DNA from: Ignavibacteria bacterium
GTDB lineage: Bacteria > Bacteroidota > Ignavibacteria > Ignavibacteriales > SURF-24
Length of the DNA stretch: 64,000 bases
Direction: 5' to 3'
Assembly (NCBI GenBank): GCA_025612375.1
Contig: JAAXKN010000002.1
Coordinates: 1 to 64,000 of the forward strand
Shown: piece after piece, positions 51,222 through 60,615 of the stretch
Position numbering within the stretch: position 1 is the first letter of the stretch
Layout: each line of letters starts with the position of its first letter
Translations under genes and position numbers: made by a program
Notes under the pieces: model-generated
What the model was told of the DNA's origin: nothing
The model's database searches: none
Seen by the model: the letters and a program-made list of their open reading frames with translations, nothing else

Positions 51222-52430
51222 TCAGGTGTTCTTCCGCAGAATGATCTTAAAGGTTGTGCCTTCAGGCCCCGTATGCTTTACATAAATCTTGCCCTTGTGG
51301 TAATCTTCAACTATTCTTTTCGAAAGGCTTAAGCCAAGTCCCCAGCCGCGTCTTTTCGTGCTGTAGCCCGGGCGGAATATGTCTTTTTTCCTTTTAGGGT
51401 CTATGCCTTTACCTGTGTCCTTTACGTCTATTTCGGCGTTCTTGTGGGTTTCGGAAACATAAAATGTTATGCCTCCCTTTTTCCCCTCAATTGCGTCCAG
51501 GGCATTTTTAATCAGGTTTTCAAGCACCCATTCAAAGAGTTCGGGGCTCAGCCTTGCGCACACGTTTTCATTCCCCTCGATTTTCAGCTGAACGCTTTTG
51601 CCGATCTGGGGGAGGCGGCGTTCAAAATACTTTGTCGTCCTTTCGATCACTTCGTAGAGGTTGGCTTCCTTAAGTTCCGGATTAGATCCGATCTTGGAGA
51701 AGCGCTGTGTGATCTTGTTCAGGCGGGCAAGGTCGTTGTTGATTTCTTCGGAGATGTCCAGAACCTTATCGGGGTTATTGTGGCTTAGCTTCAGGATTTC
51801 GCTCCAGCCCATGAGGCTTGAAATGGGAGTGCCAAGCTGATGGGCTGTTTCCTTGGCCATGCCGACCCAGATGTTGCTCTGCTCATTCCGTTTAATATAG
51901 CTGAAGCTGATATATCCGATAATGATGAACATTGCGGCAAAGAGTATCTGAAGGTAAGGATAGTTCCTGAGCTGGTTTATAAGGTCGGAGTCGCCGTAGT
52001 GGATCTTGCCGAAAATGATCGAATCGTTGTATTTAATTACGATAGGGGGATTTATGGCATCCATTTCATTTATCTTTTTATAAAGGAACTCCTCCTGTTC
52101 GGCCGGGGTCTTTGTAGAATCGAGCGTGAGGTTGCGGTAGCCGGACTTATTCTTCAGGTTTACCTTGTCCTGTGTATCGGTCAGTATAATCGGGAAATCG
52201 ATCGGCTTTATTACATTTTCAAAAATGAAGGTGAGGTTAGTGGAAGTATCCTCCGTATTGGCAAGATACTCCAGGCTCTTTGCATAAAGCTCCACAATCT
52301 GCTTTTCCTTCTGCTGAAGCTTTTCTACGATCATGCGCGTATAGAAAACAGTGCCGAAGGCAATTACCAAAGCTATGGCAAGCAGTATGATTTTGATGTT
52401 TCTGGTTCCGGGGCCGCCCGACATTTTCAT
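51222..52430 (-). CDS. membrane sensor histidine kinase
   Basis: A 402-residue kinase with TM1 near 10-28, an extracytoplasmic sensor of about 125 residues, TM2 near 150-170 and no HAMP. The H-box is GMAKETAHQLGTPISSLMGW, and the ATPase motifs N (ENLIKNALDAIEGK), G1 (VKDTGKGI), F (IFRPGYSTK) and G2 (GWGLGLSLSKRI) are intact. No response regulator lies next to it: it is downstream of and overlaps by 4 bases an amidase gene. An orphan kinase perhaps sensing the cell wall, by neighbourhood only. Confidence 0.93.
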   Translation of the reverse strand: MKMSGGPGTRNIKIILLAIALVIAFGTVFYTRMIVEKLQQKEKQIVELYAKSLEYLANTEDTSTNLTFIFENVIKPIDFPIILTDTQDKVNLKNKSGYRNLTLDSTKTPAEQEEFLYKKINEMDAINPPIVIKYNDSIIFGKIHYGDSDLINQLRNYPYLQILFAAMFIIIGYISFSYIKRNEQSNIWVGMAKETAHQLGTPISSLMGWSEILKLSHNNPDKVLDISEEINNDLARLNKITQRFSKIGSNPELKEANLYEVIERTTKYFERRLPQIGKSVQLKIEGNENVCARLSPELFEWVLENLIKNALDAIEGKKGGITFYVSETHKNAEIDVKDTGKGIDPKRKKDIFRPGYSTKRRGWGLGLSLSKRIVEDYHKGKIYVKHTGPEGTTFKIILRKNT

Positions 52431-54283
52431 TCGCTGTATTCCTTATAAAAGCTATCCAGTGCATCCAGGACCGAGCGGGCTATCTTTTTCTGGAAGTCGT
52501 CCGTCTTAAGAAGCCTTTCCTGTTCAGGAACGATCATAAATGCAGGTTCAATTAGTAATGAAATTGATTCCGGGATACGGGACATATAAAGGTTATCCCA
52601 GTAAAGTCCGAAATCCTTCAGCTTAATATTCTTAAGCAGGTTTTTGTGTATCATTTTTGCAAGCGGAAGCGCCTGCGGATAATAATAGTAAACCGAACTG
52701 CCGTTATGAACTAAAGGATCCACCCCCTGCGGCACGGCATTATTGTGCATGCTTATTGATACTTCAGGATCAAGGGAGTTAACCACGGCTTTTCTTTGCG
52801 TTAAGGGGAGGCTTTCCCCCTGTTTATGCGTCATGTAAACCACGGCTCCTTTATCCTCCAGCATTTCTTTTAACTTCAAGGAAATTTCGTAATTAACGTC
52901 TTTTTCCTTTATACCCCTGGGTCCTACGGCCCCGTATTCGGGCGTATGGCCGGGATCAATTGATATAACACGCCCTTTAAGCTGATTGTTCCGGAATATT
53001 GAGGCGCTGATTTTCTTTGCCGGCTTATTAACTTTAAGTTTCAGAATGCTTCCGTCGTATTCGGGTTTATAGCCCCAGTGAGTCTTCTGATTCAAGAATA
53101 TTTCAACCTTAAGGACGCCGTCAGAAGGCTGAGAATGCTTGATTTCCTTTATAAAATCGCACTTTTTGTCGTAAAACACCCAATCGATCTCGGACCTTAC
53201 GTTATAGAGCGTCACTTCAAGCCTCTGAGGGCTGGTGTATTCTGTTACGTTAAAGGGTACACGTTCACTAAGGCTGAATTCCACTGACGTACAGCGCTCA
53301 GAATCTTTGGTTCTTATGATCGGTATTGAGCTCTGGGGCACCTTGCCGCCCGGAATGTAATTAACTGAATTTTCAGGAATATAAACAGATTCGCCCTGGG
53401 AAAGTTTTGCCCTCAGCCAGCGGCCCTCTTTGCCGGTAACTTCAAGCCTGGTGCCTGCGTGGAGAAAAAGCTTATATCCGGCAGCAGGGGCATATCTTCC
53501 GACAACGAGGTTGGGATCGGGCTTAATTTCCACTATAGGGTGCATGGCGCTGTTTAAGGTTGAAACCGTGCCTGAAGGGCTCCAGTTAAGAGTTCCGAGC
53601 TTAGGGTGGACAAGCGTAACTGTAATTTTTGCGTTACTGAGCGTCCTGTCGGCAGAAAAGTGCCCTTCATAGACGCCTTTTATTGTGTCGCCCTTCGTTT
53701 CCAGGCCGTCTCCGAAGACAGCTTCACCCCAGTAGTAAGAGTTAACGAAGCGGGTTTCCTCCATGGGGAATTTCTCCTGACCCTCTCCCACGGTAAAATA
53801 AGCCTTGCAGTTTGGGGTAGCTTTTATACGGACGTTTACGTTTTCCCCCTTTCCAATCCAAAGGGTATCCGAAGGGGTATTTGTCCATTCTGTGTCCACC
53901 GAGAGGGAGTCCTCGCCGGAAGTCCTGAAGGGGAGCTTAACGGTATAGGTCCTGTTAATTATTTTCGAGTCCTTGCCTGAAGTTATTTTAACTTCAATTT
54001 TGCCTTTATTAAAGCCCGAGCTATCCTTCTGATTTAAGAGAACGATGGGGGCGTAGACCAAGAAGGCGCCGTCCTCATCCACAGAAGCCGCGGCCCCGTT
54101 TACAGTTACGCGGGAGTTAGCGGGTGTGACGATGCCCGTAAAGTAGAAGGGTCTTCCGTTTAATTCCAAAACGCGGTTTGTATCGGGGAATGACATTTTA
54201 ATGGAGATCTTGCCATTATCCCGGGCCAGTACAAAATTAAAAGCGAGCAGGAATGAAAAAGAGAGAATGAGAAATTTTTTCAC
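52427..54283 (-). CDS. N-acetylmuramoyl-L-alanine amidase (Amidase_3)
   Basis: A 618-residue exported amidase that cuts the bond between MurNAc and L-Ala in peptidoglycan. GTG start with signal peptide 1-20. Residues about 25-430 hold beta-rich domains (an SH3-like part near GRYAPAAGYKLFLHAGTRLEVTGKEGRW in pieces, and AMIN-like stretches). The catalytic domain (about 435-610) shows Zn ligands His in SIDPGHTPE, Glu in EKDVNYEI and His in ISMHNNA, and catalytic Glu in LIEPAF. It is much longer than E. coli AmiC (417). Overlaps the downstream kinase gene by 4 bases. Confidence 0.93.
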   Translation of the reverse strand: MKKFLILSFSFLLAFNFVLARDNGKISIKMSFPDTNRVLELNGRPFYFTGIVTPANSRVTVNGAAASVDEDGAFLVYAPIVLLNQKDSSGFNKGKIEVKITSGKDSKIINRTYTVKLPFRTSGEDSLSVDTEWTNTPSDTLWIGKGENVNVRIKATPNCKAYFTVGEGQEKFPMEETRFVNSYYWGEAVFGDGLETKGDTIKGVYEGHFSADRTLSNAKITVTLVHPKLGTLNWSPSGTVSTLNSAMHPIVEIKPDPNLVVGRYAPAAGYKLFLHAGTRLEVTGKEGRWLRAKLSQGESVYIPENSVNYIPGGKVPQSSIPIIRTKDSERCTSVEFSLSERVPFNVTEYTSPQRLEVTLYNVRSEIDWVFYDKKCDFIKEIKHSQPSDGVLKVEIFLNQKTHWGYKPEYDGSILKLKVNKPAKKISASIFRNNQLKGRVISIDPGHTPEYGAVGPRGIKEKDVNYEISLKLKEMLEDKGAVVYMTHKQGESLPLTQRKAVVNSLDPEVSISMHNNAVPQGVDPLVHNGSSVYYYYPQALPLAKMIHKNLLKNIKLKDFGLYWDNLYMSRIPESISLLIEPAFMIVPEQERLLKTDDFQKKIARSVLDALDSFYKEYSE

Positions 54284-54435
54284 AGATGATATTCCTTGAA
54301 TTTACATGAGTTATGGGGAAGATGAATGTGCCCGAACGGGGCAAATCCTGAAATAAATACGGATGTTAATATGCGGGAATTATTTGAAAAAATAAACAGG
54401 AACATGCCGCGGCTCGGGGGCGGGGGTGGAAATGA

Positions 54436-54462
54436 AAAATGCCCCGGGGTGCGGGGCATTTT
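54436..54462 (-). terminator. terminator of purA
   Basis: AAAATGCCCCG (54436-54446) / CGGGGCATTTT (54452-54462), an 11-bp stem with a 5-nt loop, followed by a T-run when read on the minus strand, 28 bases after the purA stop. Confidence 0.85.
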
Positions 54463-54489
54463 ATGAACTAATATTTGGAATAACTCTGC

Positions 54490-55758
54490 TTAGAGAACTA
54501 TTGTCTGTGCACGCTTGGCGCCGACGGAAATGAGGCTGATCTTAAAGCCGCAGTAGCTCGATATAAATTCCAGGTAATCCTTTGTGGCCTTCGGGAGGTC
54601 ATTGTAGGTCCTGGCCTGTGATATATCGCTCTTCCAGCCCGGAAGGGTCTCATAAACGGGCTTAATGCAGTCGAGCTGGTCAACGTCATTCGGGAAAGCT
54701 TTCAGCATTTTACCCTTGTACTCATAGCCAACGCAGACCTTAATTTCGTCGAAGCTGCTTAAGACGTCGAGCTTTGTAATTGCGGCCGAGTCAATTCCGT
54801 TTACCATGGTGGAATATTTGACCAGAAAAGCGTCAAACCAGCCGCAGCGCCTCGGGCGTCCTGTTGTAGCGCCGAATTCAGCGCCGATTTTCCTTAATTT
54901 CTCGCCGTCTTCGTCCAGAAGTTCTGTTGGGAAAGGCCCTAAGCCCACTCTGGTAGTATAAGCCTTGACAATTCCTATTACTGAATCGATCTTTGTAGGC
55001 GGAATTCCTGTTCCTGTACATGCACCTCCTGAAGTCGGACTTGAGGATGTTACGTATGGATAGGTCCCGTGGTCGATATCAAGCAGGGCTCCCTGGGCGC
55101 CTTCCAAAAGGACAGACTTTCCTTCTGCAATGGCATTATTTAAGAAAACCGGGGTGTCTTTTACGTATTTATCTATTCTCTTGTCGAATTCCATATATTC
55201 GGCAATAATGGCCTCAACGTCCAGTTCCTTGTGATCATAAACCTTTTTTAGAAGGTTATTTTTCTCAGCCAGGTTTTCCCTGATTTTTCTCTCAAGTATA
55301 TCTTTATTTAAGAGGTCAACAATTCTGATCCCTTTTCTTGCATACTTATCTATATAGCAGGGTCCAATGCCGCGGCCTGTAGTTCCAATTTTATTCTGTC
55401 CGCTTTCGCTTATTGAATCCAGAAGCTTATGGTACGGCATGATAAGATGTGCGTTATGGCTGATAAAAAGGCGCCCGTCTATTTTTATGTTATTTTTTTC
55501 AAGAAAGCTGATTTCGTCCAAAAGGGCCTGCGGATCAACTACGACGCCGTTACCAATTACGCAGGTTACGTCTTCCCTTAAAATTCCTGACGGGATAAGG
55601 TGAAGAATGAACTGCCTGTCACCGATTTCCACGGTGTGTCCTGCATTGGCTCCGCCCTGATACCTGGCCACAACCTCGTACTTTTCGCTCAGTATATCTA
55701 CAACTTTGCCCTTGCCCTCATCGCCCCACTGGCTGCCGACTAAAATTGACACACTCAT
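54490..55758 (-). CDS. purA: adenylosuccinate synthetase
   Basis: Makes adenylosuccinate from IMP, Asp and GTP, the first step from IMP to AMP. The 422 residues show the GTP loop GSQWGDEGKGKVVD at the N-terminus, GNGVVVDP, GTTGRGIGPCYIDK, GAQGALLDIDHGTYPYVTSSSPTSGGACTGTG and the late TGRPRRCGWFDA loop. All catalytic residues seem present. Length is normal. Single gene between terminators. Confidence 0.98.
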   Translation of the reverse strand: MSVSILVGSQWGDEGKGKVVDILSEKYEVVARYQGGANAGHTVEIGDRQFILHLIPSGILREDVTCVIGNGVVVDPQALLDEISFLEKNNIKIDGRLFISHNAHLIMPYHKLLDSISESGQNKIGTTGRGIGPCYIDKYARKGIRIVDLLNKDILERKIRENLAEKNNLLKKVYDHKELDVEAIIAEYMEFDKRIDKYVKDTPVFLNNAIAEGKSVLLEGAQGALLDIDHGTYPYVTSSSPTSGGACTGTGIPPTKIDSVIGIVKAYTTRVGLGPFPTELLDEDGEKLRKIGAEFGATTGRPRRCGWFDAFLVKYSTMVNGIDSAAITKLDVLSSFDEIKVCVGYEYKGKMLKAFPNDVDQLDCIKPVYETLPGWKSDISQARTYNDLPKATKDYLEFISSYCGFKISLISVGAKRAQTIVL

Positions 55759-55797
55759 TTTAACTCCTGTTTCACTCCTAAATTATATGCATAAAAA

Positions 55798-55822
55798 AAC
55801 TCCGAATGAGCTATCCGGAGTT
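55798..55822 (-). terminator. terminator of the STAS gene
   Basis: AACTCCG (55798-55804) / CGGAGTT (55816-55822) with an 11-nt loop; on the minus strand a run of T follows. It lies 41 bases after the STAS gene stop and just upstream of purA. Confidence 0.8.
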
Positions 55823-55863
55823 CACAAAAATACTCAAAATGTAATAATTCTATCGCCAGAAGA

Positions 55864-56205
55864 CTACTTGCTATAGCTCTTTACGGCTTCCTCAACAGAA
55901 TCATAATTTTCAAAGATAGTTACCAGCTTTGTAATCATGAGCAGGCTGTAGATCTTTTCAGTAGCATTTGCCAGGACCATGTTACCGCCGGCATTCTTCA
56001 TTGTGGTATAACCACTAATAAGCATTCCAAGACCGGAACTGTTCATAAACTTAACTTCGGACAGATCAATAATTACATGCAGCTTCTTTTCTTCAACCAG
56101 TTTGTGCAGAATATCGCTCAGTTCAGCAGCTTCGGGTCCGCCCATAACGTTGCCCTTCAGCTCTACAACTACTGCTCCGTACTGTTCGTTGGTTTTGATT
56201 TTCAT
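55864..56205 (-). CDS. STAS-domain anti-anti-sigma factor, copy 1
   Basis: A 113-residue SpoIIAA/RsbV-like protein. The phosphorylatable Ser is in VKFMNSSGLGMLISGY, and the VVVELKGNVMGGPEAAELS start is typical. When unphosphorylated such proteins bind RsbW-type kinases and free the sigma factor. It stands apart from the second STAS gene at 60616, with which it shares length and motif but not sequence detail. Reads in the opposite direction to the sigma factor gene, across a 260-base AT-rich gap. Confidence 0.93.
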   Translation of the reverse strand: MKIKTNEQYGAVVVELKGNVMGGPEAAELSDILHKLVEEKKLHVIIDLSEVKFMNSSGLGMLISGYTTMKNAGGNMVLANATEKIYSLLMITKLVTIFENYDSVEEAVKSYSK

Positions 56206-56433
56206 GAATGCTCCTATTTATTAACTGATTAAATTTACTCTATTAGGCCAATTTTTGCAAGCAAATTAAAAGATTTTGTTGTTATTTTTATAGAATTCAG
56301 ATAATTTTTGGCTGAACAATAAAAAAAATAGCTGCGGGAAATTTTTCACATTATTTATTGGATAAATTTCTTAGTTTTAAGCAGCAGGTTTCTTTCAGGG
56401 GGCCGGAGGAGGTACGGGGTATTCTGTCTCAAC

Positions 56434-56461
56434 GGAACAATAATTAATAAGTAGCGTCTAA
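56434..56461 (+). promoter_or_regulatory. ECF-type promoter candidate (autoregulation)
   Basis: GGAAC (56434-56438) and CGTCTAA (56455-56461), separated by 16 bases, match the common ECF -35/-10 spacing GGAAC-N16-CGTC. It lies directly ahead of an ECF sigma gene, which often regulates itself. The start site would fall at or within a few bases of the ATG at 56466, implying a nearly leaderless mRNA, so the match could also be chance. Confidence 0.4.
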
Positions 56462-56465
56462 ATTA

Positions 56466-57065
56466 ATGGATTTAACAAAAGATGAAGTCGGCCTGAGTCA
56501 CGGTTCAGCATCAAATACAGATGATGACTTTGCGCTGATAAAAAGATTTATTGACGGGGATGAATCCTCCTTCAGGGTGCTGGTTTTAAGGCATAAGGAC
56601 AAGGTGCGGAATCTTGTGTTTCTGACCGTGGGCAACCGTGAGATGGTGGACGATATCTCGCAGGACGTATTTATTACTGTTTTTAACAAGCTGAAAAGTT
56701 TCCGCTTTGAGTCGCAGTTTACAACCTGGCTTTACAGGATTACCGTGAACAAGTGCAAGGATCAGCTGAGAAAACAGCGCATCAGGAGCATTTTTGTTCC
56801 GATGAAGGATACCGAAGAGGAATTAGGCGGCATGAGGCATGAAGCCGAGTACGTGGATACTACGGAGATTGTGCAGCAGGCCATACAAAAGCTGCCTGAA
56901 AAGCTGAGGGTGCCTCTTCTCATGAGGGAAATTGACGGCCAGAGCTATAAGGAAATTGCCGATTCTTTGGGATGTGAAGTGGGAACCATTAAGTCCAGGA
57001 TCTTCAGAGCAAGAGAAAGCTTAAAATATCTGCTGCAGCCTTTTGAACGTGATTTGATGATATAA
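56466..57065 (+). CDS. ECF-type RNA polymerase sigma factor
   Basis: A 199-residue sigma-70 family protein with region 2 (about 25-95: DFALIKRFIDGDESSFRVLVLRHKDKVRNLVFLTVGNREMVDDISQDVF in order) and region 4 (about 130-190: IQKLPEKLRVPLLMREIDGQSYKEIADSLGCEVGTIKSRIFRARESLK in order). It lacks region 3, as ECF factors do. The next gene encodes a membrane-anchored protein that might be its regulator. In this island the STAS/RsbW/SpoIIE proteins could control it or another sigma factor. Confidence 0.93.
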   Translation: MDLTKDEVGLSHGSASNTDDDFALIKRFIDGDESSFRVLVLRHKDKVRNLVFLTVGNREMVDDISQDVFITVFNKLKSFRFESQFTTWLYRITVNKCKDQLRKQRIRSIFVPMKDTEEELGGMRHEAEYVDTTEIVQQAIQKLPEKLRVPLLMREIDGQSYKEIADSLGCEVGTIKSRIFRARESLKYLLQPFERDLMI

Positions 57066-57175
57066 GATTTTTTTTGTTGTTTTCCTTCCTCTGTTCTGAT
57101 TTATCTTTCTTTTTTCTGAAGACTTCTGCTTAAAAAAAGTGTTCCCTTATTATTCTTCCATTATGAAAGCTGACT

Positions 57176-58495
57176 ATGGCAAAACAGAGCAAATATAATC
57201 TAAGAGGAATACTTTTCTCCAAAAAAGCCATGTCCCTGGCGGGTCTGATGGCACTTACAATTGCGCTTACGTTTTATTTTAAGGTAAATAAATTCCAGGA
57301 TTTTTTTGAGGCGCAGAAAGGGAGCCTCTTAAGCTTTTACACCAAAAGCCTGAAGCCGCTTTTCTTAGGCCGTGAGGTCACAAACGAGGACATATTTAAC
57401 TTTGCTTTTTATCATGAACTTCCACTCGACCGCCAGAACCGGCAGTATCTGCAGCTGGGAGTAGACACTTTGGGCAAGCAGTACGTGGAGTTCAGGGATG
57501 TTTCAGCGGTTCAGAAGACCAATAACCTGGAGGCATTCAGCAAAAACATGGAGCTGAACCCCCGGCAGCGCCATCAGATGGATTCTATTCTCAGTTCATA
57601 CGGTGAAAAGATTAAGTCGCAGATACTTGTAAACGAGAACAATACAGTTGCCATAAATGAAAACCTCTGGAATCTTAACAAGGCCCTCTTAGCCGACCTG
57701 TTCATGTTTGCCTCAAAGGCCAACAGGGCGAAATTCAAAGAGATGGGTCCTTCCATGGCGGAGTTTACGGACAACCCGCAGCTCTCCCGGATGGTATCGG
57801 AGGTTAAGGAAGCTGACGTCAACCGTTTTATTTTCGTTACAAAAGACTCAATCTTCTCGCACGACTATAAATTTGACATGGAGCAGTACAGGAAGGATGC
57901 AAAGCAGTCGAAGCGTGATGCCGCGGAGACAGACAAGGACATCAAACTGCAGATGAAGTTTGAAAAAGACTACGCGAAGAACATGAAGAAAAACTCAAAG
58001 AAGCTTCCAGACAGGCAGTTTATGATCTACATGGATTCGACGCGTTTCCGCATCAGGGTGCCTGAAGTCCCCCCGGTTACTCCTGAAATCCCGGACATGG
58101 AAGAGATTGCAAAGCAGATTGAAATGGCCACAAGGCAGCTGAAACATTTTAATATAAAGATGAGACCTCCTGTTGTTCCCAACGGAAGGCACAGTAAGAC
58201 GCCTCAGGTGCCTGATGTGCCGGCGGAGGATAAAGAGGAAGCCACAGACTATTTTGAACTGAATATTGATCTGCCGGACGTGGATTCAATTATTGAAGAA
58301 AGCCTGAAAAAAAGCGGATTTAATGAGGACGGGATTAAAAAACTCCGCCGGCATCCGGATTCGCCTTCGTACGTGCAGGGAGGGCTTGACAGCCTTAAGC
58401 GCCTGGAGCTAAGGGAAAGCATGAAGAAAGTAAGGGAAGAGCTTAAAAAACTTAAAAAAGTGAACAAACAAAAAACGGAAAACAGAGAGCCTTAA
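57176..58495 (+). CDS. membrane-anchored protein of unknown function downstream of the ECF gene
   Basis: A 439-residue protein: short basic N-terminus, one TM segment (about 18-36), then a large, mainly polar part on the far side of the membrane, rich in Lys, Asp and Glu with several heptad-like helices and a Pro-rich section (VPEVPPVTPEIPDMEE, about 285-302). No zinc-binding anti-sigma motif (HxxxCxxC) is seen, so a ZAS-type anti-sigma factor is not supported, though the position after an ECF gene would suit one. I do not recognise the family. Confidence 0.6.
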   Translation: MAKQSKYNLRGILFSKKAMSLAGLMALTIALTFYFKVNKFQDFFEAQKGSLLSFYTKSLKPLFLGREVTNEDIFNFAFYHELPLDRQNRQYLQLGVDTLGKQYVEFRDVSAVQKTNNLEAFSKNMELNPRQRHQMDSILSSYGEKIKSQILVNENNTVAINENLWNLNKALLADLFMFASKANRAKFKEMGPSMAEFTDNPQLSRMVSEVKEADVNRFIFVTKDSIFSHDYKFDMEQYRKDAKQSKRDAAETDKDIKLQMKFEKDYAKNMKKNSKKLPDRQFMIYMDSTRFRIRVPEVPPVTPEIPDMEEIAKQIEMATRQLKHFNIKMRPPVVPNGRHSKTPQVPDVPAEDKEEATDYFELNIDLPDVDSIIEESLKKSGFNEDGIKKLRRHPDSPSYVQGGLDSLKRLELRESMKKVREELKKLKKVNKQKTENREP

Positions 58496-58499
58496 ATAA

Positions 58500-60590
58500 A
58501 TGCAAAATACACTCGCAAATAATGTAATTATAAAGAAACTGTTCCACTGGAGCAGCCAGCGCAAGCTGCAGAACGCAATGACACTGGCGGCTGTTCTGTT
58601 CCTCTTCAGGCTGGTTTTTCCTGATAACCTCAGCTACAGTCCGCTTTTTGTATGTCTGAGTGAAATCCTTGTAATTCTGACCTTTTACTTCAGCACGCTC
58701 TATGCCGGTGATTTTATTCAGGAGAAGAAGCTTTCGCCATTATCTATAATATTGAATGCCGGAATATTAAACGCGCTTATATTTTTTGTGCTCTCTGTGA
58801 TCTCCCCGGTCTTTAATGAGATCTTCGGGCAGAATGGCGGCGGCAGCTTTATATATTCAATTGCTGCAATTTTTCTTGCATTCCTTTTTATTGTTGCAAT
58901 GGCCTATAATTTTTCTGTTTTCAGGATGCTGTTCTTCCTGAAGCAGAAGCGCAACCCTTCATTCTACTTTAATACAATGGCGGGGTTTCTTGCTGCTACC
59001 TCCTTTGCCAGCACAATATCGTTTCTGCACGTTGAGTTTGCGGACTTCAAGACCGCTCTTATGATAGTTTCCATACTTTTAATTGCGCTTAATTCAATCA
59101 GGACATCATGGATTGCATTTCTTACCAAAAAGGAAAAGATGTATCTGCTCATTATTTCAGTTGTGCTTTCAATCCTCTTCGGCGTCAATATAGGCCTCAG
59201 CAATTCAGGCAGCCTGTTCGTTACGCAGGCTCTTACGGAGTTTTCACCCGCGCTTCATGAGTTCCTTGTGCTCATGATGACATACGGATGCATATATTTC
59301 AGCGTTGTATTCTTTACAACACTTTTCCACATGCCGACAGCTGAAGCCTTCGACCGCAAGGCTCAGGAGGTCTCATCGCTCATGGATTTAAGCCGCCTGA
59401 TGACGCAGGTATTTGACTTTAAGGAGCTGGCTGAGACCGTAACGGATATTACAATAAAGGTATGCAACAGCGACTCGGCCTGGCTGGTCTCGGGCGAGAA
59501 CGGCGAGCTTAATTTGAACGCGGTTAAAAACATAGGCTACGTTGAGGCCGATAAAATTACCTCTACCTTAAGCCGGAAGTACGGGCTTAAGAATATAAAA
59601 AATGTTAAAACAATTTCACTCGATCAGCTGAAGCATAAAGATCCTTCCACAGAGGAGTTCAGTACGGACTTCCGCCTTCTGGCGGTTTCCCCCTTAAAAG
59701 TGCACGATGAGGTAAACGGGTACCTTATTGCCGCCAGGAAAAGCGAAGACCCCTTTGACGACGACGACCAGAAGTCGATTGGGGCATTTGCAGATTATGC
59801 CGCCGTTGCAATTGAAAACGCAAAGCTCCTGGCTGAAAGCCTGGAAAAGGAAAGGATGGAAAAAGAGCTGGACGTGGCGCGTGAAATACAGTATAAGATT
59901 CTGCCGGACAAGACCCCCGAGCTTGAAAATATGAAGGTTTCGGCTCTTTTTGTCCCGGCCTTTGAAGTCGGGGGCGACTACTACGATTTCTTCAGGCTTA
60001 CGGGCGACCGTCTGGGTTTTGTTATAGCCGACGTTTCGGGAAAAGGGATTCCCGCGGCTTTTATAATGGCGGAGGTTAAGGGCATTTTTGAGTCTCTGGC
60101 AAGGCTCATAGACAGTCCCAAAGAGGTGCTTGTAAAAGCCAATCAGGTCTTAAGGCACAGCCTGGATAAGAAGAGTTTTGTAACGGTTGAATACGGAATA
60201 ATAGATACAAAAACCGGGACCCTATTTTTCTCGAGGGCCGGGCATTCACCGGTTCTTCTTGTAAGAAACGGTACGATTGAGGAACTTAAGCCGTGCGGAA
60301 TGGGCCTGGGGCTTGATTTCTCGCCTAATTTTGCAAATTCACTTGAAGAAGTTGAGATTAAATTAAAAGAAAATGATATATTGCTGCTCTATACAGACGG
60401 AATTCCTGAATCGAAGAACGCATTTCTGGAAGATTTCGGCTATGAAAGGTTTAATAAAGTCATTCTTGAGAACCTGGATGCTCCGATAGATCTGATCTCA
60501 AAGAGGATCATGAAGGAAGTTGCCGTATTCTCTCAGGGAAAACCGCAGCATGATGATATAACTCTGGTAATTTTTAAGTGGACAAAATAA
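58500..60590 (+). CDS. multi-TM GAF-SpoIIE phosphatase
   Basis: A 696-residue protein. Residues about 20-270 contain eight or so TM segments, about 290-450 a GAF domain (MDLSRLMTQVFDFKELAETVTDI, LLAVSPLKVHDEVNGYLIAAR), about 455-485 a coiled linker (EKERMEKELDVAREIQYKILPD) and 490-696 a PP2C-type SpoIIE phosphatase with GGDYYDFF, ADVSGKGIPAAFIMAEVKGIF, LFFSRAGHSPVLLVR and YTDGIPESKNA. It should dephosphorylate a STAS protein and so release a sigma factor. The STAS gene at 60616 follows after 25 bases. Confidence 0.93.
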   Translation: MQNTLANNVIIKKLFHWSSQRKLQNAMTLAAVLFLFRLVFPDNLSYSPLFVCLSEILVILTFYFSTLYAGDFIQEKKLSPLSIILNAGILNALIFFVLSVISPVFNEIFGQNGGGSFIYSIAAIFLAFLFIVAMAYNFSVFRMLFFLKQKRNPSFYFNTMAGFLAATSFASTISFLHVEFADFKTALMIVSILLIALNSIRTSWIAFLTKKEKMYLLIISVVLSILFGVNIGLSNSGSLFVTQALTEFSPALHEFLVLMMTYGCIYFSVVFFTTLFHMPTAEAFDRKAQEVSSLMDLSRLMTQVFDFKELAETVTDITIKVCNSDSAWLVSGENGELNLNAVKNIGYVEADKITSTLSRKYGLKNIKNVKTISLDQLKHKDPSTEEFSTDFRLLAVSPLKVHDEVNGYLIAARKSEDPFDDDDQKSIGAFADYAAVAIENAKLLAESLEKERMEKELDVAREIQYKILPDKTPELENMKVSALFVPAFEVGGDYYDFFRLTGDRLGFVIADVSGKGIPAAFIMAEVKGIFESLARLIDSPKEVLVKANQVLRHSLDKKSFVTVEYGIIDTKTGTLFFSRAGHSPVLLVRNGTIEELKPCGMGLGLDFSPNFANSLEEVEIKLKENDILLLYTDGIPESKNAFLEDFGYERFNKVILENLDAPIDLISKRIMKEVAVFSQGKPQHDDITLVIFKWTK

Positions 60591-60615
60591 AACTAAATAA
60601 ATCGGGAGAGGTTGA

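Noticed and set aside
57176-58495. Zinc-binding anti-sigma factor
   Set aside because: No HxxxCxxC motif; the only support is its position after an ECF gene.
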